The notes under the pieces: model-generated | The model's input: the letters and a program-made list of their open reading frames with translations, nothing else | What the model was told of the DNA's origin: nothing | The model's database searches: none | Position numbers and translations under genes: made by a program | Shown: piece by piece, positions 6,607 through 14,613 of the stretch | Layout: every line of letters begins with the position of its first letter | How positions within the stretch are numbered: position 1 is the first letter of the stretch | Source of the DNA: Prevotellaceae bacterium | Lineage (GTDB): Bacteria; Bacteroidota; Bacteroidia; Bacteroidales; UBA932 | Assembly: GCA_031259935.1 (NCBI GenBank) | Contig: JAIRKV010000064.1 | Coordinates: 1-19,909 of the forward strand | Length of the DNA: 19,909 nucleotides | Direction: 5' to 3'

Positions 6607-6614
6607 TACCTTTG
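6607..6614 (+). promoter_or_regulatory. Bacteroidota -7 box upstream of rplY
   Basis: TACCTTTG is a perfect TAnnTTTG match, with a T-run (6583-6589) about 17-18 bp upstream as the -33 region. It implies a leader of roughly 85 nt before the rplY ATG. The leader holds only a weak CCTT/AAGG hairpin, and I recognise no riboswitch in it. Confidence 0.6.
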
Positions 6615-6705
6615 CGCTCCCAAAATTATCCTTGCAGGTTAAGGTTGTAATGGGGATTTTTTTGAAAATCAAATAAATCTGAGTAGCAATTATTAGTTTT
6701 AAAAA

Positions 6706-7290
6706 ATGAAAACAATAAAATTAAACGGTCAACCAAGAACCGATCTTGGTAAAAAAAACAGTAAAGTATTGCGTAAACAGGAACTTATACCTTGCATACT
6801 TTACGGAAACAAGGCAGAAAACAAAAATTTTGTTTTGGTTGAAAAAGAGTTGAAAGAACTTGTTTATACTCCTTTTTCTTACATTGTTGAAATTGCCATT
6901 GAAGGTAAACTTCACACTTGTATTCTTAAAGATATACAATTTCATCCTGTAACAGACAAAATATTGCACATTGATTTTCTGAATGTTGACGAAAATAAAC
7001 CTGTTGCAATCGAAATTCCTGTAAAAATCACAGGACATTCCGAAGGTGTAAAACAGGGCGGTAAACTGCACATTCTAAACCGAAAAATTAAAGTTTCGGC
7101 GTTGTTGAAAGATCTTCCCGACGAATTGCCTGTTGATATTACAAATTTGCAACTTGGAAAATCTATTAGCGTTGGCGATCTGTCGTTCGATAAATTAAAT
7201 ATTCTTACGCCAAAGTTAAACATTATTTGTTCTGTTAAAGTAACAAGAGCAGCAATGGGAGCTGCGGCAACAGCAGAAGAGAACAAATAA
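6706..7290 (+). CDS. rplY: 50S ribosomal protein bL25 (long, Ctc/TL5 form)
   Basis: Binds 5S rRNA in the large ribosomal subunit. The 194 residues represent the two-domain Ctc/TL5 form, not the short E. coli form. Seen: the 5S-binding domain with LRKQELIPCILYG at 22-34 and KDIQFHPVTDKILHIDFL at 75-92, then the C-terminal beta domain with GHSEGVKQGGKLHI at 110-123 and LPVDITNLQLGKSISVGDL at 141-159. The C-terminus is Ala/Glu-rich (180-194), which is common in this family. It starts the rplY-pth-hslR-DUF4924 operon, with pth beginning 12 bp after its stop, and is preceded by a TAnnTTTG box about 90 bp upstream. Confidence 0.95.
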   Translation: MKTIKLNGQPRTDLGKKNSKVLRKQELIPCILYGNKAENKNFVLVEKELKELVYTPFSYIVEIAIEGKLHTCILKDIQFHPVTDKILHIDFLNVDENKPVAIEIPVKITGHSEGVKQGGKLHILNRKIKVSALLKDLPDELPVDITNLQLGKSISVGDLSFDKLNILTPKLNIICSVKVTRAAMGAAATAEENK

Positions 7291-7302
7291 CAATCGAATA
7301 AA

Positions 7303-7902
7303 GTGAAATATTTGATAGCAGGGCTCGGCAATATTGGCGTCGAATACGCCAATACGCGACATAATGCAGGATTCAAAGCATTGGACACTTTTGCGGAAGC
7401 GTCCAATGTTACTTTTAGCATACTCCGATACGGCGCACTGAGCGAAGTGAAAATCAAAGGTCGTTCGGTATGGCTGCTAAAACCGTCTACATATATGAAT
7501 AAGAGCGGAAAATCTGTTGCATACTGGTTGCAGGCAGAAAAAATTCCTGTCGAAAATCTGCTGATAATCCTTGATGACCTGTCGTTACCGTTCGGACAAA
7601 TACGCATACGAACCAAAGGAAGCGATGGAGGACACAACGGATTGAAAAATATTAACGAAATATTGGGACATAATAATTACAATCGACTGAGATTCGGAAT
7701 AGGACATGATTTTTTACAGGGCGGGCAGGTAAATTATGTTTTGGACGACTGGACCAGCGAAGAAATAAAAATATTACCCGAAAAACTCAAAACAGTACAT
7801 AATGCCATTATATCATTTGTTACCGTTGGAATAGAAAGAACCATGAATATTTTCAATACAAAAGAAAAAAACGAATCCGAAAATACAAAAAACGGCATTT
7901 AA
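7303..7902 (+). CDS. pth: Peptidyl-tRNA hydrolase
   Basis: Hydrolyses the ester bond of peptidyl-tRNAs that drop off the ribosome, recycling tRNA. Cytoplasmic, 199 residues. The GTG start at 7303 gives the expected family N-terminus MKYLIAGLGNIGVEYANTRHNAGF. Catalytic H20 is present, with N10, N66 (STYMNKSG), D92 (DDLSLPFGQIRIR) and the KGSDGGHNGLKNI loop (105-117) containing H111 and N112. The C-terminus has an extra Lys/Asn/Glu-rich tail (about 187-199) of no evident function. It follows rplY by 12 bp and precedes the S4-domain gene by 26 bp, a conserved translation-linked grouping. Confidence 0.96.
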   Translation: MKYLIAGLGNIGVEYANTRHNAGFKALDTFAEASNVTFSILRYGALSEVKIKGRSVWLLKPSTYMNKSGKSVAYWLQAEKIPVENLLIILDDLSLPFGQIRIRTKGSDGGHNGLKNINEILGHNNYNRLRFGIGHDFLQGGQVNYVLDDWTSEEIKILPEKLKTVHNAIISFVTVGIERTMNIFNTKEKNESENTKNGI

Positions 7903-7928
7903 CATATTTTTATCAAATTGCAAAGTAA

Positions 7929-8309
7929 ATGGACAGTGTAAGAATCGACAAATGGCTGTGGGCAGTACGAATTTATAAAACACGGAGCGAAGCGGCAGAT
8001 GCCTGCAAACACGGGAAAGTAATAATCAACAATACGGAATGTAAACCATCGAGAATAATAAAAAAAGGAGAAATTATTATCATACGCAAACTGCCCGTTA
8101 CATATACTTATCGTATTGTTGATATTATTGAAAATCGTCAACCTGCAAAAAATGTTGCACAATATGCCGAAAATCTTACTCCGCAGGAAGAAATTGCCAA
8201 ACTTGATGTAAAAAACGTTGCCGTGTTTGCACATCGCGACAAAGGAAGCGGACGACCTACAAAAAAGGAACGGCGAATATTGGATAATCTTATGAATGAG
8301 ATTACTTAA
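7929..8309 (+). CDS. hslR: S4 RNA-binding domain protein, Hsp15/HslR family
   Basis: Small RNA-binding protein of the heat-shock protein 15 family, which in E. coli binds stalled 50S subunits carrying peptidyl-tRNA. The 126 residues match family length. Seen: S4 domain at 5-50 with RIDKWLWAVRIYKTRSEAADACKHGKV, the most conserved part, and the basic C-terminal motif GSGRPTKKERR at 106-116. Its place directly after pth fits a shared role in rescuing stalled ribosomes, though this is inference from family and context. It is followed 44 bp later by a DUF4924 gene. Confidence 0.92.
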   Translation: MDSVRIDKWLWAVRIYKTRSEAADACKHGKVIINNTECKPSRIIKKGEIIIIRKLPVTYTYRIVDIIENRQPAKNVAQYAENLTPQEEIAKLDVKNVAVFAHRDKGSGRPTKKERRILDNLMNEIT

Positions 8310-8353
8310 TACAGACAAAATTATTTACAAACCTCAATAATTTCACAGATTAT

Positions 8354-8893
8354 ATGTTGATTGCCAAACAAATGCGAAGAGAAAATATTGCCGAATATAT
8401 TTTATATCTTTGGCAAATAGAAGATTTGCTGCGTGCATTAAATTTCGACGAAATTGAAATTTATAAAACGCTGGTTGAGCCTCTACAAGTTGATGAAAAC
8501 ACAAAAAAACAGACACTTGCATGGTACATGGGAACAGTGCAGTTATTACGGTTTGAAAAAAAACAGCAGTCGGGACACACATCACATTCTTTGCATCTTA
8601 TTGCCGATTTGAATGATGTTCATTTGTATCTTTTGCAGAAAGATGAAAAATATGCAGAACTTTACAGGATGGCAAAAGCATCGATAACTGATTTCGGCAA
8701 AAAATTGGAACGGCACGAAGAAAGCGAACTTGAACTTTGTTTTCACGCCTTGTATGCACGCATGCTGTTGAATATGAAAAACTGCGAAATTTCGGCAGAA
8801 ACGCAGCAGGCAATCGACGCTATTGCAAAAATGATTGCCTTTTTATCGGCAAAATATTTGCGCTATGAAAGCGGAGAAGAAAAGTATGAATAA
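8354..8893 (+). CDS. DUF4924 family protein
   Basis: Protein of unknown function found in Bacteroidota; 179 residues, predicted soluble and mostly helical, with no signal peptide or membrane segment. The N-terminus MLIAKQMRRENIAEYILYLWQIEDLLRALNFD is the recognisable family signature, and the C-terminal part (LELCFHALYARMLLNMK) is also typical. It is the last gene of the rplY operon, 44 bp after hslR, which hints at a translation-related or housekeeping role without proving it. The stop is followed by a 94-bp gap before the convergent DUF2027 gene; I see no convincing terminator there. Confidence 0.85.
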   Translation: MLIAKQMRRENIAEYILYLWQIEDLLRALNFDEIEIYKTLVEPLQVDENTKKQTLAWYMGTVQLLRFEKKQQSGHTSHSLHLIADLNDVHLYLLQKDEKYAELYRMAKASITDFGKKLERHEESELELCFHALYARMLLNMKNCEISAETQQAIDAIAKMIAFLSAKYLRYESGEEKYE

Positions 8894-8987
8894 AATTCGA
8901 ATTTATACAGCAAATCACTTATTTACAATCATAAACCTTTGCAAGGTAAAAATGTTGATAAAAAATTAATATTCAGGCATTTACAAT

Positions 8988-10091
8988 TTATTTTATATAA
9001 ACCATTGTTGCGCCATAGCCATATTCTTTGAACGATGCATCCTGATAACGAACTTTGCCTGCATATTGAGTATCAAGAAGTCTGCGAATTTCATATTTCA
9101 ACTTTCCGTTGCCTGTTCCATGTATGAAAACCATTCGTCGGGTGCGCGCCGATATGCCCAAATCCAAAGCTATCGTAAACCTGTCGATTTGCAGTTTAAG
9201 TATTTCGCCGTTGCCAAGATTGTCTTTGTTATCAATCAGCGACTCAATATGTAAATCTATTTCTTCAATTTCAGATCGGCGTGCAGATTGCATTTTTTCA
9301 CGAGGAACATCATTCCTGTTTTTTTGCGATTTTTTTATGTCGCTATCTGAAATACTGTTAATATAGTCGTTCGGCATTTTACGGCTGCTTGCCAAAATAT
9401 AAATAAAAGCTTTTTGTTCAAAAAAATCATTTTCGGTAAAAATTTTGCTGTTTAGAAACTTTACCGAATTTAGATGAAAATCCATTTGCCGTACAGCCTG
9501 CGGCGTATAATCGCGATTCTTGAAAAGAATAAAATTTATTTGAAATACAGGCATTTCCGCTATTTCCTTTTGACTCAACATCCCGATAAATTCTTTGCTG
9601 TCGCTTTCCATTTCTCCACTTTTAATCGGCTCAACGAGAGATTGTTTATACTTTCCTGCTGTGTAAAACATCCGATAACTGCTGTCATTAATCATATAAA
9701 TTTGTAAATCGTCGTTTGCTGGATTGCTGCTTGCATCAGGAAGAAATCCGAGAGCAATTTCAAATTCACTTCCGTCATTGTCTTCATCTTCCACAGTTAT
9801 TTTATTATTTACGTCTTCTGTGTCGTCGATATTTTTCTGCGTATTTTCTTTTATGCGGTTTGGTTTGGAAATATCTGATTTCTTGTAAGTTTCAACAACT
9901 TCGGTTGTATATTCATCAATTATTTTTTTTTCATTATTTTCTGAAATTACAACAATCTCGGATATCGGCGTAGGAATATCGAAACCATCGCTGTCGCGCA
10001 CAATTACTATTGTTTTGCTCTTAAATCCGACAACAGTTCCTCCGCCTGTATCATTCAAAAATCTTACTTTATCGCCTGTATTACATTTCAT
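8988..10091 (-). CDS. DUF2027 protein with C-terminal Smr domain
   Basis: 367-residue cytoplasmic protein. The N-terminal part (5-48, GDKVRFLNDTGGGTVVGFKSKTIVIVRD) resembles the KOW/SH3-like piece found in MutS2-type proteins. Residues 55-108 are a low-complexity acidic/lysine linker. A middle DUF2027 domain spans about 109-240. A second charged linker leads to the Smr domain at 275-367, with IDLHIE at 278-283 and the signature FIHGTGNGKLK at 322-332. Smr domains are known nucleases in some MutS2 and eukaryotic proteins, often acting on RNA or branched DNA. Here the usual LDLHG is IDLHI, so activity is uncertain. It is the last of three same-strand genes, 26 bp after the small membrane protein. 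Confidence 0.88.
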   Translation of the reverse strand: MKCNTGDKVRFLNDTGGGTVVGFKSKTIVIVRDSDGFDIPTPISEIVVISENNEKKIIDEYTTEVVETYKKSDISKPNRIKENTQKNIDDTEDVNNKITVEDEDNDGSEFEIALGFLPDASSNPANDDLQIYMINDSSYRMFYTAGKYKQSLVEPIKSGEMESDSKEFIGMLSQKEIAEMPVFQINFILFKNRDYTPQAVRQMDFHLNSVKFLNSKIFTENDFFEQKAFIYILASSRKMPNDYINSISDSDIKKSQKNRNDVPREKMQSARRSEIEEIDLHIESLIDNKDNLGNGEILKLQIDRFTIALDLGISARTRRMVFIHGTGNGKLKYEIRRLLDTQYAGKVRYQDASFKEYGYGATMVYIK

Positions 10092-10117
10092 ATTTCACTG
10101 TTTTAATTTTCATTTTT

Positions 10118-10276
10118 CTATTCTGCTGTCTGTTCGGTTTTATTTTTGTCAAAAAATTTTAAAGATCTCGAAATTTCGGATTTTACAAATCCCCATCGCA
10201 AAATAATTCCAGCAACAGCAATAATTATAATTATTATAAATGCTTTTTCGGTATTTGAACGTTCTGAAAATTTCAT
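10118..10276 (-). CDS. Small single-pass membrane protein, 52 residues, unknown function
   Basis: Starts at ATG 10276 and ends in TAG at 10118. Translation: MKFSERSNTEKAFIIIIIIA, then VAGIILRWGFVKSEISRSLK, then FFDKNKTEQTAE. A single hydrophobic segment (about 13-28) sits between charged N- and C-terminal pieces. It lies 27 bp downstream of the acetate-CoA ligase stop and 26 bp upstream of the DUF2027 start, which is normal operon spacing for a real gene. Without it this would be a 212-bp gap inside an otherwise tight cluster. I do not recognise the family. Evidence for coding is position, clean frame and membrane-peptide composition. Confidence 0.65.
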   Translation of the reverse strand: MKFSERSNTEKAFIIIIIIAVAGIILRWGFVKSEISRSLKFFDKNKTEQTAE

Positions 10277-10303
10277 AAAACAAATTGATTATTCGTTAAA
10301 TAT

Positions 10304-12361
10304 TTATTTTTCAATCCTTATGCGAGCATCAACTGCAACAATGTTTGTAGCCGTGCCAAGCAACGGATTTAAATCCATTTCGGCAATTTCGGGCGCAGCC
10401 TGCACCAACGCTGAAACTTTTGTTATTGCTTCGGCAAATAATATTTCGTTTACAGGTTCTTTTCCTCTAATTCCCCGTATTATTTTATATCCGCGCAAAT
10501 TTTTAATCATTTCATGGGCTTCATCAATGTTTACCTGTGATAGCGAAGATTGAACATCCTTTAATATTTCTACAAAAATACCGCCAAGCCCACATAAAAT
10601 CAGATGTCCGAAATTTGTTTCGCGACTTGCGCCGATAAATACTTCGGCTCCCGACAACATTGGATACATTTCAACTGCGTATGTTTCAGGAATTTTTATA
10701 AGTCGATTAAATTCGCAAATAACGGTTTTTTCATCCTTAACATCAAGCACAACGCCTCCGACATCGGATTTGTGAACAGGTCCTGCAACTTTCATTACAA
10801 GCGGATAACCGACTTTGCGCGCAAAATTTACCGCATCTTTTTCGGTTTTCACTTCTTTTTCCTGCTTGCGCGAAATTCCCGCTGCATCAAGCAATATGCG
10901 AATCTCTTTCAATCCTAAATATCCGTTTTTGCTGTTTTCGATAACATTTCGAACTGCAACAATATCAATTTCAGGTAATTTTATATTTTCGGGCTGCGGC
11001 GCCGGCGCATTTACAACTTTTGCCAAAGCGTTTCCAAATACACATTCTTCAGGAAAATTTATTCGTTTCTTGTTGAAAATAAAATCATTGATTTCGTCTT
11101 TCACATTTATAACCGATGGAAGAATGGGAAAAACGGGCTTTTTGCATATTTTCATTTTTTCGTCTAAAATTCTGTAAACATCCCAGTTGGGAAAAAGCCC
11201 CGGACTTCCAAAAATAACGCACATTGCATCAATATTGTCGAATTTTGTTTCGCAACAGTCAATTATTTTTCCAAGCTGTTCGGCTGTTCCCGTTGCTAAA
11301 AAATCAATCGGATTTGCAACCGATGAACCTGCATACAACTGCGACAGCAATTCGTCAGCTGCTTCGCCGCTTATATGCGGAATTTCCAGTCCGCTGTTTG
11401 ATAAAACATCAGTAAGCATCACTGCCGGTCCGCCTGCGTGCGTTATCACGGCGATGTTTTTTCCCTTTACGTCAGGATGCATGAATACGGCACAAACTGT
11501 AGTAAGTTCTTCGCGATTGTAACAACGAACTATTCCTGCTTTACGAAACAATGCATCCACTGCAACATCCGAAGTCGCCAATGCTCCTGTATGCGATGAT
11601 GCCGCACGACTTCCGGCTTTGGAATTTCCTGATTTTATTGCGGCAATTTTGCAGCCTTTGCGTACAAGCGATGAAGCGTGTTTCAATAATTTGCGAGGAT
11701 TTGCTACCTTTTCCATATAAATCATTTTCACACGTGAACTTTCGGCATTAAACGTTTCGTCCCAATATTCAAGCACATCTTCGATACCGATTTGAGCCGA
11801 ATTTCCAACAGCCCATACACTGTTGAACGATAATCCGTTTGAAATTCCGTATTCTTTTATAAATACGGCTGTTGCGCCCGAACCTGTAACAAAATCAACT
11901 CCGCGCGGATTCAACGCCGGAACAGGCGTGTCGAATGCTCCCGTATAATTTATATTCAAAAATCCCGTACAGTTAGGTCCTATAAGACTTCCGCCAACTT
12001 CATTGATAATTTTCACAATACAGGCTTCCAATTCGGCGCCTTCCTTATTTTCTTCGGCAAATCCTGCAGAAATAATAATAAATCCCTTTGTATTTTTCCT
12101 GTATGCAAGCGTTTCGACAGTTGCAACGCAATATTTAGCGGCAATTGCAAGTATTGCACAGTCTGTTTCGGGCAAATCTTCAACTTTTTCAAAACACTTG
12201 ATTCCCTGTATTTCAGTTTCTTTTGGGTTTACAAGATAAATATTTCCATTAAAGTTGCTCTCGCACAGGTTTTTAAGTAATTTCCCTCCGGGTTTGTGAA
12301 CATCGCTCGATGCTCCGATAATTGCAATACTTTGCGGATTTAAAAGTTTTTGATGTATCAT
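10304..12361 (-). CDS. Acetate-CoA ligase (ADP-forming), fused alpha-beta
   Basis: Converts acetyl-CoA (or other acyl-CoA) plus ADP and phosphate to the acid, CoA and ATP, an energy-conserving step in anaerobes. The 685 residues hold both subunits of the archaeal-type enzyme. An N-terminal CoA-binding domain includes IAIIGASSD at 12-20. Succinyl-CoA-ligase-like domains follow, with GPNCTGFLN at 128-136 and the phosphohistidine motif SSHTGAL at 255-261 (H257). A C-terminal ATP-grasp domain (about 470-685) contains GYPLVMKVAGPVHKSDVGGV at 518-537, GLGGIFVEILKDV at 591-603 and EMDLNPLLG at 661-669. It is followed 27 bp later by a small membrane protein gene. Upstream, the CBM9-like gene ends only 49 bp away, and no clear promoter box lies between. 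Acyl preference is not evident. Confidence 0.92.
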   Translation of the reverse strand: MIHQKLLNPQSIAIIGASSDVHKPGGKLLKNLCESNFNGNIYLVNPKETEIQGIKCFEKVEDLPETDCAILAIAAKYCVATVETLAYRKNTKGFIIISAGFAEENKEGAELEACIVKIINEVGGSLIGPNCTGFLNINYTGAFDTPVPALNPRGVDFVTGSGATAVFIKEYGISNGLSFNSVWAVGNSAQIGIEDVLEYWDETFNAESSRVKMIYMEKVANPRKLLKHASSLVRKGCKIAAIKSGNSKAGSRAASSHTGALATSDVAVDALFRKAGIVRCYNREELTTVCAVFMHPDVKGKNIAVITHAGGPAVMLTDVLSNSGLEIPHISGEAADELLSQLYAGSSVANPIDFLATGTAEQLGKIIDCCETKFDNIDAMCVIFGSPGLFPNWDVYRILDEKMKICKKPVFPILPSVINVKDEINDFIFNKKRINFPEECVFGNALAKVVNAPAPQPENIKLPEIDIVAVRNVIENSKNGYLGLKEIRILLDAAGISRKQEKEVKTEKDAVNFARKVGYPLVMKVAGPVHKSDVGGVVLDVKDEKTVICEFNRLIKIPETYAVEMYPMLSGAEVFIGASRETNFGHLILCGLGGIFVEILKDVQSSLSQVNIDEAHEMIKNLRGYKIIRGIRGKEPVNEILFAEAITKVSALVQAAPEIAEMDLNPLLGTATNIVAVDARIRIEK

Positions 12362-12410
12362 ATTTTTTTGTTTTTATCTGAATTATTAAATTATAAAATT
12401 AATTACACTT

Positions 12411-13196
12411 TTAATTTTTAAATTCTACAATTCCCCAACGTTCGGGAATATGCATATTTACTTGTTTTTGAGGAGACCAGACCCAAAATTTCGACTTTAA
12501 CAATTTGCCTTTTTCATCGGTTTTTTTCACGTATTTTCCATCAATAATTTCAAAATTCCATTGAACTCGTAAAAGATTTAATTTCCATTTTGTTCCGTTG
12601 CAAGGATGCTTACCATCCGAATATTCATCAAACGCAGAAAATGGAATGGCAAGTTCGATTGTCCAAAAACTGTCAATATCGGTTGAATTATTTAAGGTTC
12701 CATTCAAAAATATCGCTTTTTCCAGATTATTTATGTTCCATTTACTGTTGAAATTTCCACCTTCGCTGTAAGGTTTGTTCATTTGTAAATCCCATGTCGC
12801 TCCGACTGCATTTATTTCAAATTCGTAGTAATTACAGGCATCGCCGTCAGGGTCGATAAATAGTTCAAAAGCATTATCAAGATAAATTTGCTGCTCGTTT
12901 TCAGTTATATTTGCACAAATGTGAGGTTCTTCAAACATAATCGCTAAATACAAAAAATTATCATTCCACAACATTTTCGCCTGTGTTTTGTAATTACAAA
13001 CTTCACCTCCGCGAATATCTTCAAAATCATCAATCCATTCGGTTTTTTGCCATGCCGATTCATCGAAATACCCATCAATGTTAATCTTTTCAATTGTTTT
13101 ATAACAAACGGCATATTTTATTTTATCAATATTTTGTGCATTTGCAAAGGTGAAAATTAAAATAATTGCTAAAAATATTATAAATAATTGTTTCAT
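12411..13196 (-). CDS. Secreted CBM9-like (carbohydrate-binding family 9-like) protein
   Basis: 261 residues with an N-terminal signal peptide (1-20, MKQLFIIFLAIILIFTFANA, likely cut before Q21). There is no lipobox Cys, so it is exported to the periplasm or beyond. The body matches the CBM9-like beta-sandwich: INIDGYFDESAWQKTEWIDDF at 39-58, AKMLWNDNFLYLAIMFEEP at 73-91, DNAFELFIDPDGD at 107-119, YYEFEINAVGATWDL at 123-137, FWTIELAIPFSAF at 177-189 and the C-terminal ERWGIVEF. No catalytic domain is attached. The family binds sugars or haem-like ligands in different contexts, so the ligand is unknown. It is transcribed divergently from the gene at 13259 and may lead the downstream ligase cluster. 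Confidence 0.85.
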   Translation of the reverse strand: MKQLFIIFLAIILIFTFANAQNIDKIKYAVCYKTIEKINIDGYFDESAWQKTEWIDDFEDIRGGEVCNYKTQAKMLWNDNFLYLAIMFEEPHICANITENEQQIYLDNAFELFIDPDGDACNYYEFEINAVGATWDLQMNKPYSEGGNFNSKWNINNLEKAIFLNGTLNNSTDIDSFWTIELAIPFSAFDEYSDGKHPCNGTKWKLNLLRVQWNFEIIDGKYVKKTDEKGKLLKSKFWVWSPQKQVNMHIPERWGIVEFKN

Positions 13197-13210
13197 CCCG
13201 TATATTTTAT

Positions 13211-13228
13211 TTATCTTTGCAAAGATAA
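13211..13228. promoter_or_regulatory. Palindromic back-to-back promoter, two overlapping -7 boxes
   Basis: TTATCTTTGCAAAGATAA is a perfect 18-bp palindrome containing TATCTTTG on the plus strand (13212-13219) and on the minus strand (13227-13220). Both match TAnnTTTG exactly. On the plus side, TTG at 13188-13190 gives a 21-bp spacer. On the minus side, a T-run (plus 13244-13249 as A residues) gives about 16-17 bp. It drives the CBM9-like gene leftward and the 13259 gene rightward. Confidence 0.7.
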
Positions 13229-13258
13229 TTTTAATTTTTATAATAAAAACATGTCGAT

Positions 13259-13975
13259 ATGAAAAATATTATTTTAATAACAACGATATTGTTGTTTGTT
13301 GCGGATAACTTTTGTGTTGCACAGGAAAAAATTAAAGTGGAAAATGTAAATGTACTTTCTGATGAAAACATTGTTGACCAATTACCACGAAACGCAGTAT
13401 ATGTCTTTCCCGATTTTACGGAAGGAACGGTGTTTTTCAAAAATGGAACAATGACTTCGGCAAAACTCAATTATAATACTCTTACCGAAGAAATGCAATT
13501 TATTGATGATAAGGAAAATATTATGGCGATATCTAATCCTCAAGATATTAATTATATCATTATTAACAAAAAAACATTTTATTATGTATCAGGGAAAAGT
13601 TTTGGTGAACTTTTAGTTTACAATGATGAAGTAAGATTTTTGACAAAACGGAAAACAGCGCTTACCGATTCACAGGCGAAAGGCGCTTACGGTCAGGTAA
13701 ATACAACTTCTGCCGTAACATCTGTCGTTCCTACGCGACAGTATGATATAGGAATATTGCGAGATTTAACTTTTAATATTATTGATGAATTTTTGCTTGA
13801 ACGAAATGGAAAATTCACTAAAATAATCGGAGTCAAATCTTTTATAAAAATATTCCCGCAATATAAAAACGAAATAACTAAATTTGTAGAATCCAACAAA
13901 ACAAATTTCAAAAACGAAAAAGCTTTAATAAAACTTACAAATTACTGTACACAACTGTCATTAGTGAAAAAATAA
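13259..13975 (+). CDS. Secreted protein of unknown function, upstream of lemA
   Basis: 238 residues with a signal peptide (1-22, MKNIILITTILLFVADNFCVAQ). The mature part is rich in beta-strand-like repeats such as EGTVFFKNGTMTSAKLNYNTLTEEMQF (55-81) and KSFGELLVYNDEVRFL (113-128), a pattern common in Bacteroidota exported proteins. A predicted helical C-terminal piece (about 193-230) follows. I do not recognise a named family. It starts 33 bp after the palindromic promoter and ends 41 bp before lemA with no promoter between, so it probably shares a transcript with lemA and the M48 protease. That would tie it to the envelope, but the role is unknown. Confidence 0.75.
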   Translation: MKNIILITTILLFVADNFCVAQEKIKVENVNVLSDENIVDQLPRNAVYVFPDFTEGTVFFKNGTMTSAKLNYNTLTEEMQFIDDKENIMAISNPQDINYIIINKKTFYYVSGKSFGELLVYNDEVRFLTKRKTALTDSQAKGAYGQVNTTSAVTSVVPTRQYDIGILRDLTFNIIDEFLLERNGKFTKIIGVKSFIKIFPQYKNEITKFVESNKTNFKNEKALIKLTNYCTQLSLVKK

Positions 13976-14016
13976 ATTAAAAAACAAAATATTAATAACA
14001 AATAAAATTAAAAAAA

Positions 14017-14580
14017 ATGAGTACAACTTGGATTATTGTAATTATTGTCGCAATTGTGATTTTATTTATAATCTCGCTTTATAATCGCCTGGTTCGTTAT
14101 CGCAACAACCGCGAAAATGCTTTTGCCGACATAGATGTTCAACTTAAACAACGTCATGATCTTATACCTCAACTTGTTGAAACGGTAAAAGGTTATGCAA
14201 AACACGAAAGCGAAACTTTTATGAAAGTTACGCAAGCACGCACTGCTGCCATGGGCGCTCAAACTATCGATCAAAAAATAGATGCTGAAAATCAACTTAC
14301 AGCAGCATTGAGCGGTTTGAAAATTCAATTGGAAGCATATCCTGAACTCAAAGCCAATACAAATTTTTTGCAGTTACAGGAAGAAATGTCGGATATTGAA
14401 AATAAACTGGCTGCCGTACGCAGATATTTCAATTCGGCGACAAAAGAATATAACAATGCCGTTGAAACTTTCCCTGCAAATATTATAGCAGGAATGTTCG
14501 GTTTCAGACGCGAAAAAATGTTTGACGTTGGCGAACAGGAACGAATCAGCCTTGATGAACCTCCAAAAGTGAGTTTTTAA
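14017..14580 (+). CDS. lemA: LemA family protein
   Basis: 187 residues with an N-terminal membrane anchor (3-22, TTWIIVIIVAIVILFIISLY) and a long helical body facing one side of the membrane. Seen: LemA signatures YNRLVRYRNNRENAFADIDVQLKQRHDLIPQLVETVKGYAKHE, abbreviated here by its key pieces RHDLIPQLV at 46-54 and KGYAKHE at 58-64; then RRYFNSATKEYN at 135-146 and ETFPANIIAGMFGF at 150-163. The molecular role of LemA is poorly defined. It is followed 33 bp later by an M48 peptidase, a pairing seen in many bacteria that suggests envelope or membrane-protein quality control. The start at 14017 is fixed by the membrane anchor. Confidence 0.92.
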   Translation: MSTTWIIVIIVAIVILFIISLYNRLVRYRNNRENAFADIDVQLKQRHDLIPQLVETVKGYAKHESETFMKVTQARTAAMGAQTIDQKIDAENQLTAALSGLKIQLEAYPELKANTNFLQLQEEMSDIENKLAAVRRYFNSATKEYNNAVETFPANIIAGMFGFRREKMFDVGEQERISLDEPPKVSF

Positions 14581-14613
14581 TCAACACACAAAACTTATAA
14601 AAATTGTATCTAA

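Noticed and set aside
6622..6705. Riboswitch or ribosomal-protein leader before rplY
   Set aside because: Only a 4-bp hairpin can be drawn in the ~85-nt leader and no known motif is recognised.
8930..8950. CCTTTGCAAGG palindrome between DUF4924 and DUF2027 as a promoter
   Set aside because: It lies in a convergent gap with no gene downstream on either strand, and the boxes do not match TAnnTTTG.
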